Origin: Bacillota bacterium
GTDB taxonomy: Bacteria > Bacillota > Clostridia > Oscillospirales > Ruminococcaceae
Length of the DNA stretch: 7,488 nt
Direction of reading: 5' to 3'
NCBI GenBank assembly: GCA_023457175.1
Contig: JAEWMM010000010.1
Span: 1-7,488, forward strand
The number at the start of each line of letters is the position of its first letter. Within the stretch, counting starts at the first letter, position 1. The notes beneath the pieces are model-generated. The model saw only the letters and a program-made list of their open reading frames with translations, made no database searches and was not told the origin of the DNA. Position numbers and translations under genes: made by a program. Below are positions 1-5,442 of this stretch, piece by piece.

Positions 1-1
1 G

Positions 2-646
2 TCCCGCCGTTACCTGTGCGCAGCGGATGCGCTTTGCAGCGACAATTACCGTATTGCGCTTGAGGCGACCGACCTTGAAAAAATAGAGCGTCAGGCCGAC
101 CGTATTGCAGCCAAGGTCTTTAAAGGCGATAAAGCCATTGAAGAAATTCGCATTTTCTCGGACGGTTACCGGCTGTTGCCGGAGCTTGCATCGATGGATT
201 TTATCAAAAACGTCATACTGCTTGAGGATGAGTACGGTCCGTCGTCCGGCCTGCTGCTCAAAGCGCTGCATAAGCGCGCTTTAAACTGCAACTGCCATAT
301 CATCTGCGGCTATAGCCCTCTGGCGCCGTTTGAGCGTCTGGAGCAATTAATCTTCCCCGAACTGTCGCTGGCGTTTTTGACCACCAATGAGCGGCTGATG
401 GTGGGGTGCGAGCCGCAGCGCATTATCAACGCGCGGCGCTTCACCGACAAAAGAGCGCTTTCGGCCTACAAGAATCGCATCGCATTTAACCGCAAGGCCG
501 CACGGCAGATGTTCCAGCAGTCGCACAGCCTGCTGCAAAGCGCGCAAAAGGCGCACGCCGGGCTGGAGCTTCTCTACGATGAGGCGCTGGACCGGGCCCG
601 CTTTAGCCGGCTTTGTGAGCGCGCCGCATCTATCGTATCTCTTTAA
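2..646 (+). CDS. PRK06851-like P-loop family protein, C-terminal part (5' end outside window)
   Basis: The reading frame is already open at base 2 and runs to TAA at 644-646, giving 214 visible residues. The start codon lies upstream, and the TTG at 176 is internal. The layout resembles the C-terminal half of the PRK06851 family, which are Firmicute proteins with two P-loop NTPase-like repeats and no established substrate. A helical linker (AADALCSDNYRIALEATDL) comes first, then a beta strand and turn (VILLEDEYGPSSG). Next are a second strand (CHIICGYSPLAP), the segment LIFPELSLAFLTTNER, and a C-terminal helical tail with AHAGLELLYDEALD. In the family the turn after the first strand is a Walker A loop (GxxxxGK[S/T]). 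Here it reads EDEYGPSSG without the lysine, so this repeat probably does not hydrolyse nucleotide. The family call rests on remembered pattern similarity. That this is a real coding region is near certain, because the frame is long and ends just before a terminator. Confidence 0.6.
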   Translation, partial: SRRYLCAADALCSDNYRIALEATDLEKIERQADRIAAKVFKGDKAIEEIRIFSDGYRLLPELASMDFIKNVILLEDEYGPSSGLLLKALHKRALNCNCHIICGYSPLAPFERLEQLIFPELSLAFLTTNERLMVGCEPQRIINARRFTDKRALSAYKNRIAFNRKAARQMFQQSHSLLQSAQKAHAGLELLYDEALDRARFSRLCERAASIVSL

Positions 647-648
647 AC

Positions 649-692
649 AAAAGCGGGGGACAGGGGACGTTTTCCCCATTCCCCGCTTTTTT
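649..692 (+). terminator. Intrinsic terminator of the PRK06851-like gene
   Basis: Bases 649-658 (AAAAGCGGGG) pair perfectly with 681-690 (CCCCGCTTTT). Inside this is a second stem, GGGGA 663-667 with TCCCC 673-677, closing a 5-nt loop. The run TTTTTT at 687-692 follows on the plus strand. It starts 3 nt after the stop codon of the upstream gene, so it is that gene's rho-independent terminator. Confidence 0.9.
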
Positions 693-900
693 AGCGCCTG
701 TTTTCGGCCAAAGCAGCCCCGGTATATATGTCAAGCAATTTATCGGGTCATTTTTGCGATCTGTTTTTCGTGCGGCCGCGTTATCCTCTCCGCCCGGGCA
801 GAGCGCCCGCTTTGGTCGTCCGCCTTACAGCACAAAAAATATCCGCGCAAATACAGGGGTTCTTTTGAAGTTAAGCGCACTATATTGTACAAAATGTCTA
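693..900. other. Intergenic stretch without a recognised feature
   Basis: This roughly 200-base stretch lies between the upstream terminator and the promoter of the lysine leader. Open frames pass through it, but none has a ribosome binding site or a recognisable protein. I see no RNA gene, repeat or mobile-element remnant. It becomes AT-richer toward 830-900, as expected upstream of a promoter. Confidence 0.5.
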
Positions 901-930
901 TTGACACCGGGGGTCAAAACGTGCTATTTT
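901..930 (+). promoter_or_regulatory. Promoter of the lysine riboswitch leader
   Basis: A perfect -35 box TTGACA (901-906) is followed after 18 bp by TATTTT (925-930), preceded by TG at 922-923, which makes an extended -10. Transcription would begin near 937, about 30 nt before the riboswitch aptamer, which fits. An imperfect inverted repeat, TTGAC (901-905) with GTCAA (913-917), overlaps the -35 box and could be a repressor site, but it may be chance. Confidence 0.65.
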
Positions 931-968
931 TGAACAAATATATTATTTTAAATGATCCATTTTTGAAT

Positions 969-1129
969 AATGGTAGAGGCGCGGTGTTTAAAACTATCCC
1001 GGTACTTAATGGATGGCAGTCCATCGGGAGAAAGGAACCACCGCCGAAGCAAAAAAGCATTGCCGGGCCTTTTTGCTGGGGCGTCACAAAATATGTGGCG
1101 CACTGTCACAGGTGTGAAGCGCTATCATT
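969..1129 (+). promoter_or_regulatory. Lysine riboswitch (L-box) aptamer
   Basis: The RNA binds L-lysine and controls the downstream transporter. The sequence carries the conserved L-box core: GGTAGAGGCGCG at the 5' end, GCCGAAGC after P2, GCTGGGGC after P3, ACTGTCA after P4, and GCGCTATC at the 3' end. The stems can be drawn directly. P1 is 969-976 with 1122-1129 (one G-U pair). P2 is 981-986 with 1039-1044, and its outer arm is 997-1001 with 1025-1029. The L2 hairpin stem is TGGA 1010-1013 with TCCA 1020-1023. P3 is 1048-1055 with 1070-1077, P4 is 1081-1087 with 1095-1101, and P5 is 1106-1109 with 1114-1117. The loop bases GGCAG (1015-1019) and TTGCC (1060-1064) are complementary, matching the known L2-L3 kissing contact. 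All five stems meeting at the junction are present, so the aptamer looks intact. With the terminator at 1161-1200 it should act as a lysine-OFF switch. Confidence 0.95.
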
Positions 1130-1160
1130 TGTCAAACAGGGGGTATTTCCCTCTTTTTGC

Positions 1161-1200
1161 AGCGCGGCATACCCAACGGTATGCCGCGCTGATTTATTTT
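1161..1200 (+). terminator. Riboswitch-controlled intrinsic terminator (expression platform)
   Basis: Bases 1161-1173 (AGCGCGGCATACC) pair perfectly over 13 bp with 1178-1190 around the tetraloop CAAC. A T-rich tail, GATTTATTTT (1191-1200), follows. It lies between the aptamer and the transporter gene. The competing antiterminator pairs 1111-1123 with 1161-1173: GCGCT with AGCGC, and GGTGTG with CATACC across an AA/GG mismatch. That pairing would use P5 and the 3' strand of P1, so aptamer folding with lysine frees the terminator and shuts the gene off. Confidence 0.9.
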
Positions 1201-1242
1201 CGCCAGTGTGCAGCAAAGAAAAACAAAAAGGAAGGGCATATT

Positions 1243-2763
1243 ATGGAAGCTGTTTCGGTAGGTTGGCTATCAATTCTCCCGCCCATTATTGCAATTGGGC
1301 TCGCACTCATCACAAAGGAGGTTCTCTCCTCACTGATGATCGGCGTGCTTTCGGGCACGCTGATCTATACCGTCGCCACGGGCGGCAATCTGGTGGTGGA
1401 TACGCTTAAAAACACCTTTTCGCTGATGGGCAGCCGCTTTGATCTGGATATTATCCTGTTCCTGGCGTTGGTCGGCGCATTGGTCTCGCTGATTACCATG
1501 GCGGGCGGTTCACGCTCCTACGGCGCACTGATGAACAAAAAGCTCAAGAGCAAGGGCAGCGCGCTGCTTGCTACCGGCGGCCTCGGCGCGCTGATCTTCA
1601 TCGACGACTACTGCAACAGCCTCACAGTGGGCACCGTTATGAAGCCGGTTACCGACCGTTTTAAAATTTCCCGTGCAAAGCTGGCGTACATAATTGATGC
1701 CACCGCAGCGCCCGTTTGCATTATCGCGCCCATTTCGAGTTGGGGCGCCGCCGTCATTTCCTCGCTGCCCGAGGACAGCCACATGTTCGACAGCGGCATC
1801 CACGCGATGGTTGCAACCATTCCGTTTAACCTTTACGCGCTTTTGTCCATTGCGATGCTGATTGCACTGGCGCTTACCAACCTTGACTTCGGCCCGATGG
1901 CCAGGGCCGAGGCCCGGGCGATGAAGGGCGATCTGGGCGCGGTCGACGTCTCGCTGGGCGACGACGCCAAAATTTCGGACAAGGGCACCATTTGGGATTT
2001 GATTCTGCCGGTTATTGTGCTGATCGTTGTTGCAGCGCTGGCGATGCTTGAAAACGGCGGCTATTTTGCCGGGGGCATGACGCTGGCCGAAGCCTTTGGC
2101 GACTGCTCCTCCGGCCCTGCGCTGGTTTTGGGGTCGTTTGTCGCACTGGTCTGGGCATTTGTACAGTTTGTTCCGCGTAAGCTCATGACAGCCCGTGAAT
2201 TCATGGCCGGCATCACCGAGGGCATTAAATCAATGGTTCCGGCCGACATCATTCTTGTGCTGGCGTGGACCATTTCCGGCGTCTGCCGCGACCTGCTGAT
2301 GACCGGTGACTTTGTAAGCACCGTCGTCGAAAGCAGCAATATCCCCATCGCGGTTTTGCCGGCCATCACCTTTGCTATCGCCGCCGCTCTTTCGTTTTCT
2401 ATGGGCACCTCCTGGGGCACCTTCGGCATCCTGATTCCCATTGTGTTTGCCATCTGCGAGTCGGTTGCGCCCTCGCTGATCATTCCTACGCTGGCCGCCT
2501 CACTGGCGGGCTCGGTATTCGGCGACCATTGCTCCCCGATTTCGGATACCACTATCATGGCGTCCGCCGGTGCGGGCTGCGATCATATTGAGCACGTTTC
2601 TACCCAGCTGCCCTACTGCATATTAGTGGCCATTTGCTGCTTTGTAGGCTATCTGGTAGCGGGCTTTACCAACGGCAATCTGCTGCTGACGCTGGGCGTT
2701 TCAGTCTTGATGATGATTGGGCTGCTGGTGATCCTGCACAAGCGGTTCGGCTCTGCTGAATAG
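1243..2763 (+). CDS. NhaC-superfamily transporter under lysine control, probable lysine permease (LysW class)
   Basis: A 506-residue polytopic inner-membrane protein of the NhaC Na+/H+ antiporter superfamily (PF03553 type). The ATG at 1243 is chosen because AAGGAAGGG (about 1227-1235) precedes it and because the family's usual N-terminus (GWLSILPPIIAI) starts here. The frame is open to 970, but that part is the riboswitch RNA. Diagnostic motifs are FIDDYCNSLTVG (119-130), ISRAKLAYIIDATAAP (142-157), APISSWGA (162-169), FSMGTSWGTFGI (385-396) and GDHCSPISDTT (427-437). The polar stretch at about 213-250 is likely a large loop. Length and architecture are normal. NhaC relatives couple substrate movement to Na+ or H+. 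A lysine riboswitch that terminates when lysine is plentiful points to lysine uptake, as predicted for LysW transporters by comparative genomics. The gene appears monocistronic, bounded by the riboswitch and a strong terminator. Membership in the superfamily is near certain; the lysine substrate is inferred from regulation, not from residues. Confidence 0.93.
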   Translation: MEAVSVGWLSILPPIIAIGLALITKEVLSSLMIGVLSGTLIYTVATGGNLVVDTLKNTFSLMGSRFDLDIILFLALVGALVSLITMAGGSRSYGALMNKKLKSKGSALLATGGLGALIFIDDYCNSLTVGTVMKPVTDRFKISRAKLAYIIDATAAPVCIIAPISSWGAAVISSLPEDSHMFDSGIHAMVATIPFNLYALLSIAMLIALALTNLDFGPMARAEARAMKGDLGAVDVSLGDDAKISDKGTIWDLILPVIVLIVVAALAMLENGGYFAGGMTLAEAFGDCSSGPALVLGSFVALVWAFVQFVPRKLMTAREFMAGITEGIKSMVPADIILVLAWTISGVCRDLLMTGDFVSTVVESSNIPIAVLPAITFAIAAALSFSMGTSWGTFGILIPIVFAICESVAPSLIIPTLAASLAGSVFGDHCSPISDTTIMASAGAGCDHIEHVSTQLPYCILVAICCFVGYLVAGFTNGNLLLTLGVSVLMMIGLLVILHKRFGSAE

Positions 2764-2788
2764 TATTTAACAGCCGATCTGATTCTAT

Positions 2789-2828
2789 AAAAAACAGCGT
2801 CCCGCCTGAAGACGGGACGCTGTTTTTT
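2789..2828 (+). terminator. Intrinsic terminator of the NhaC-type transporter gene
   Basis: CAGCGTCCCG (2795-2804) pairs perfectly with CGGGACGCTG (2813-2822) around an 8-nt loop. The stem is extended by AAAAAA (2789-2794) facing TTTTTT (2823-2828). It starts 26 bp after the transporter stop codon. The A run on the 5' side means it could also terminate minus-strand transcripts, but no minus-strand gene feeds into it. Confidence 0.92.
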
Positions 2829-2843
2829 ATACCGCTGCAATAT

Positions 2844-2870
2844 TTGGCAGTCCATATGCCACTATATAGA
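2844..2870 (+). promoter_or_regulatory. Possible promoter of the VanW-family gene
   Basis: TTGGCA (2844-2849) followed by TATAGA (2865-2870) resembles a sigma-70/sigma-A promoter, but the spacer is a short 15 bp. A TAGACA one step downstream gives 17 bp with a poorer -10. Some promoter is needed here because a strong terminator sits just upstream and the gene starts at 2909. The exact boxes are uncertain. Confidence 0.35.
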
Positions 2871-2908
2871 CAATACGACTTTCGACAGACAACCGGAGGT
2901 ATGACAGC

Positions 2909-3757
2909 ATGGAAAAATCAGACGATCTAAGAACTATTAAGCGCTCTTCGCTGAGAAAGCGGCTTGGGGAGTGCTATTATTCGCTTTTGCGCTTCCTGCT
3001 GTGGCTCTCGCCCAAATACCGGTTTGCAAAAGAGCGAAGGCCCGAGGCGTTGCTGCCCTTCTTGCATGCCCGGCACCAAACGGTGCTGCTGCGCCGGCTT
3101 AAGGATGTCAGCATGCAGCTTCAGCATAACAAGATCATCAATCTGAGGCTGGCAGCGGAGCAGCTCGACGGCATCCTTCTTCGCCCGGGCGAGACGCTGA
3201 GCTTCTGGCGGCTGGTCGGCAGGCCGACGCGCGCCAAGGGCTATGTGGACGGTATGGTGCTTTGCTGCGGCAAGGTTACGGCCGGTGTGGGCGGCGGGCT
3301 GTGCCAGCTCTCAAACCTGCTTTACTGGATCACGCTGCACACACCGCTCACCGTTGCGGAGCGACACCGCCACGGGTACGACGTTTTTCCCGACGCCAAC
3401 CGTACCCAGCCGTTTGGCAGCGGCGCAACCTGCTTTTACCCCCACGGCGATTTGATGATCGTCAATCGCACCGGTGATACTTTTCAGCTGTCGGTCGCTG
3501 TCGGCAAGGAATATCTGCACGCAGCCTGGTATTCAAACACCCAACCGGCATGCTGTTATGAGATTATTGAAAGAGATCACATGATGAAAAGCGAATGGTG
3601 GGGCGGCTATAGCCGGCATAACGCGCTTTATCGCCGCAGCTTTGATTTAAACGGCGTTTTTCTCGGCGAGGAATTTATTGTCGAAAACCACGCCATGATG
3701 ATGTACGAGCCGTTTTTGCCTGAGAGCGGCAGCGCACAGCAGGCGGACGCCAATTAA
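2909..3757 (+). CDS. VanW family protein
   Basis: A 282-residue protein of the VanW family (PF04294), named after an accessory gene of vanB-type vancomycin resistance clusters. The biochemical function is not established, though a cell-envelope link is often assumed. The ATG at 2909 has GGAGG (2895-2899) 9 nt upstream. Family motifs in order are LRPGETLSFWRLVG (91-104), GVGGGLCQLSNLLYW (126-140), ERHRHGYDVFPD (151-162), RTQPFGSGAT (165-174), NRTGDTFQLSV (186-196), GGYSRHN (232-238) and ENHAMMMYEP (259-268). There is no clear signal peptide; the segment YSLLRFLLWL (24-33) is hydrophobic but short and flanked by charges, so the protein is probably cytoplasmic. Its length matches VanW itself. 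No vanRS, vanHBX or ligase gene lies nearby, so this is an orphan family member of the kind common in Clostridia and is not evidence of glycopeptide resistance. It is probably monocistronic. No terminator is seen in the 20-bp gap to the convergent gene. Confidence 0.92.
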   Translation: MEKSDDLRTIKRSSLRKRLGECYYSLLRFLLWLSPKYRFAKERRPEALLPFLHARHQTVLLRRLKDVSMQLQHNKIINLRLAAEQLDGILLRPGETLSFWRLVGRPTRAKGYVDGMVLCCGKVTAGVGGGLCQLSNLLYWITLHTPLTVAERHRHGYDVFPDANRTQPFGSGATCFYPHGDLMIVNRTGDTFQLSVAVGKEYLHAAWYSNTQPACCYEIIERDHMMKSEWWGGYSRHNALYRRSFDLNGVFLGEEFIVENHAMMMYEPFLPESGSAQQADAN

Positions 3758-3777
3758 AACGCACAGGCCAAGCACAG

Positions 3778-4221
3778 TCATTGAATGACCTGCGCTAGAA
3801 AGTCGGCGGAAACCGAGCCTTCCGCGTCGTAGGGGCCGTAGGCTTTGGGCTCGGACGCCGTGCCCGCCGAGATATCCGGGGAATAAAAGCACACATGCCC
3901 CGGATTTTCATCAATCCAGACATAGATGAAGATAGGCGCAATCACCTCACCGTAGTGGTTCTTATTGACCATCTCGAGGATATAATCGGGGTTTTCGATG
4001 CGTATATCCGCCGGAGCTGTTGAATTGTTTGAATTCAACAGCTCCGTAACGGCCAGCAGCAGCTCGGTTTCCTCCCATCTGACCGAGCGGATTAACCTTT
4101 GTTCTTCCGCCTCGACGCTATAAACGTAAAGCGCCGCACTGGGATCTCTGTAGTTTTGGCCGCAGCCGCAGATCACTATCATCGCTGCAAGTCCCACCAG
4201 CATCATCCTTTTCAAGCACAT
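3778..4221 (-). CDS. Small putative lipoprotein of unknown function
   Basis: I do not recognise a family for this 147-residue protein. The ATG at 4221 is chosen over a TTG at 4239 because AAGGGGAG (4234-4227) sits 5 nt upstream of it. The N-terminus is a lipoprotein signal: a basic start (MCLKRMM), a hydrophobic core (LVGLAAMIVI) and ICGC, giving a predicted lipidated Cys20 followed by GQNYRD. Cys at position -2 of the lipobox is unusual. The mature part is about 127 residues, acidic, without further membrane segments, and has the aromatic stretch IFIYVWIDENPGHVCFYSP near its middle. It would sit on the outer face of the cytoplasmic membrane. A leu-operon-side terminator lies immediately upstream, with no obvious promoter between it and the gene. 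The gene converges on the VanW gene. Residues TELLNSNNSTAP are encoded by a perfect inverted repeat. That it is a gene is fairly secure from the signal peptide and RBS. Confidence 0.75.
   Translation of the reverse strand: MCLKRMMLVGLAAMIVICGCGQNYRDPSAALYVYSVEAEEQRLIRSVRWEETELLLAVTELLNSNNSTAPADIRIENPDYILEMVNKNHYGEVIAPIFIYVWIDENPGHVCFYSPDISAGTASEPKAYGPYDAEGSVSADFLAQVIQ
4012..4046. repeat. Perfect 15-bp inverted repeat inside the lipoprotein gene
   Basis: CGGAGCTGTTGAATT (4012-4026) and AATTCAACAGCTCCG (4032-4046) are exact reverse complements separated by GTTTG (4027-4031). The repeat lies in the coding frame of the minus-strand lipoprotein gene and encodes TELLNSNNSTAP. It could form a stable hairpin in the mRNA. 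There is no T run after it on either strand, so it is not a standard intrinsic terminator. Confidence 0.9.
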
Positions 4222-4243
4222 AGTATCTCCCCTTTGCAAGTTT

Positions 4244-4298
4244 AAAAACAGAGCCTGCGGGCAGTCGTTTTTAAGGCGACGGCCCGCAGGCTTTGTTT
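4244..4298 (-). terminator. Intrinsic terminator downstream of the hydroxyacid dehydrogenase gene
   Basis: The main stem GCCTGCGGGC (4253-4262) pairs with GCCCGCAGGC (4282-4291). It is extended outward to about 4246/4298 (one G-U pair) and inward by GTCG 4264-4267 with CGAC 4277-4280. Read on the minus strand, the hairpin is followed by TTTTT (4248-4244), so it stops transcripts from the leu/dehydrogenase side. It ends only about 10 nt before the ribosome binding site of the lipoprotein gene, so it may also limit read-through into that gene. Confidence 0.85.
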
Positions 4299-4379
4299 GA
4301 AACGGCGCTGCCGGATAAAATTCACAGGCGTCTCTATAAATGCATTCGCCTATAAAGAGCCGGACGCAATCGCTGTTCC

Positions 4380-5348
4380 TTAAAGCTTGCGATATCCCGT
4401 CTTAGCGTCAACAAGGTTTTTCAGCGGCTTTTCCTGTATAAATGCGGTCAGATTTTCCGCCATCAGCCGAATCATCCTGTTGTGCGTCTCAGGCAGGGAA
4501 GATCCGCCCGAGATATGCGGCGTCAGGACAAGGTTCTCGGTCTGCCAGAGGCGGCTGTCGGCGGGCTGCGGCTCGGGAACCGTGACATCCAGCGCCGCAC
4601 CGGACAGATGCCCGGCGTCGAGCGCGTCGCATAGCGCGTCGGCATCCACCGCACTGCCGCGGCCAATGTTGATAAGCACCGCGCCGGGCTTCATCTTCGC
4701 AATGCGGTCGCGGTTCATCAGATTCTGCGTGTCGGCGGTTTGCGGCAGGCAAAGCGCCACCGTATCGGCAAGAGGCAACAGCGCGTCGATTTGATCCGAG
4801 AGATAAAGCTCGTCTACATAATCGGGCTTATCAAGTCCCGCGCGGCGCACACCGATGACCTTGGCGTCAAACGCCTTAATGCGCTTGGCAAATTCACCGC
4901 CGATGTCGCCCAGTCCGACCACCAGTACGGTGGAATTCCAGATGGAGCGCACCTCGCCAAGATTCTTCCAGGTATTCTGGCGCTGCTGGTCGCGGTAAAG
5001 ATGCAGCTTTTTGTTAAGCGAAAGCAATACGCCAACCATATATTCCGAAATAGCCAGCCCGTAGGTGCCGGTGGCGTTGGCCAGCAGCGCCCCCTGAGGC
5101 AATACGCCCTCGGCGGCATACGCATCCGAACCGGCGGTAAACAGCTGCAAGAGCCGGAGAGATTTCGCATCTTTGACGGCGCCGGTCGGGGGGTTGCCTA
5201 AAATGACATCGGCGGCGGCCAGCTGCTGCACGCTAATCTCCTCCGGCTCGCAATAAGCAAAGCTTGCATTGGGCGCACAGTCCTCAAGCAGCGCGCGTTG
5301 TTGGGCATTGACAGAAACCAAAACCAAAATGTTTGTAACCTCGCGCAT
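4380..5348 (-). CDS. D-2-hydroxyacid dehydrogenase (NAD(P)-dependent, GhrA/SerA fold)
   Basis: This cytoplasmic enzyme interconverts a 2-oxoacid and a D-2-hydroxyacid. The 322-residue start at 5348 (MREVTNILVLV) is chosen because GGAGGG (5362-5357) lies 8 nt upstream; the frame is open further, but that stretch is an intergenic hairpin. The Rossmann motif is VVGLGDIGG (143-151). The catalytic set is complete: Arg230 in INIGRGSAVD, Glu259 in DVTVPEPQP and His278 in LTPHISGG. The second strand ends GVRRAG (166-171). Two arginines there, in place of the acidic residue usual for NAD, suggest NADP(H) preference. The gene follows leuC-leuD-leuB on the same strand after a 90-bp gap that holds a hairpin, and ends before a strong terminator. 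Substrate candidates are glyoxylate/hydroxypyruvate, as for GhrA, or branched 2-oxoacids such as 2-oxoisocaproate given the leu context. The fold is certain; the substrate is inference. Confidence 0.92.
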   Translation of the reverse strand: MREVTNILVLVSVNAQQRALLEDCAPNASFAYCEPEEISVQQLAAADVILGNPPTGAVKDAKSLRLLQLFTAGSDAYAAEGVLPQGALLANATGTYGLAISEYMVGVLLSLNKKLHLYRDQQRQNTWKNLGEVRSIWNSTVLVVGLGDIGGEFAKRIKAFDAKVIGVRRAGLDKPDYVDELYLSDQIDALLPLADTVALCLPQTADTQNLMNRDRIAKMKPGAVLINIGRGSAVDADALCDALDAGHLSGAALDVTVPEPQPADSRLWQTENLVLTPHISGGSSLPETHNRMIRLMAENLTAFIQEKPLKNLVDAKTGYRKL

Positions 5349-5369
5349 AAGCGAATCCCTCCAAAATTT

Positions 5370-5409
5370 AAAATAAACAGGGAGATGGTTGCGCCGGCAA
5401 CCGTCTCCC
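5370..5409 (-). terminator. Terminator-like hairpin between leuB and the dehydrogenase gene
   Basis: On the minus strand GGGAGACGGTTGC (5409-5397) faces GCAACCATCTCCC (5392-5380) around the loop CGGC, with a single C/A mismatch. The tail TGTTTATTTT (5379-5370) follows. It fits an intrinsic terminator of leuCDB, though the interrupted T run suggests partial read-through into the dehydrogenase gene, whose RBS is only 8 nt further on. Confidence 0.65.
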
Positions 5410-5413
5410 CCAT

Positions 5414-5442
5414 AGTTTACCACGAAGTTCTAATTAAATCAA
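5414..5442 (-). promoter_or_regulatory. Possible promoter for the dehydrogenase gene
   Basis: On the minus strand TTGATT (5442-5437) is separated by 17 bp from TAAACT (5419-5414), overlapping the end of leuB. Transcription would start near 5407, so the hairpin at 5409-5380 would sit at the very 5' end of the transcript. The boxes deviate from consensus and could be chance in AT-rich DNA. Confidence 0.3.

Noticed and set aside
1138..1158. Small hairpin AGGG (1138-1141) with CCCT (1149-1152) followed by TCTTTTT, as a second leader terminator
   Set aside because: The stem is only about 4 bp. It could help RNA polymerase pause but is too weak to call as a terminator beside the 13-bp one downstream.
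970..1242. A 91-codon in-frame N-terminal extension of the transporter starting at ATG 970
   Set aside because: The stretch is the lysine riboswitch and its terminator, the peptide is not membrane-like, and ATG 1243 has a proper RBS and the family's normal N-terminus.
579..1409. Long plus-strand open frame running through the intergenic leader into the transporter gene
   Set aside because: It crosses a terminator, a promoter and the riboswitch, and its end overlaps the transporter in another frame. The peptide has no recognisable domain.
2901..2930. A nine-codon frame starting at ATG 2901, overlapping the VanW start, as a leader peptide
   Set aside because: The ATG is 1 nt from the GGAGG, too close for initiation, and the peptide is not distinctive.
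2909..3757. The VanW-family gene as a vancomycin-resistance marker
   Set aside because: VanW homologues are common in Clostridia without resistance clusters, and no vanHBX, vanY or vanRS gene is present in the window.
3777..3789. GTCATT/AATGAC inverted repeat between the convergent VanW and lipoprotein genes, as a bidirectional terminator
   Set aside because: The arms are separated by a single base, cannot close a hairpin loop over the full stem, and have no T run.
5349..5423. A 25-residue N-terminal extension of the hydroxyacid dehydrogenase from 5423
   Set aside because: It overlaps the intergenic hairpin, while the start at 5348 has GGAGGG at the right distance and begins the first strand of the fold.
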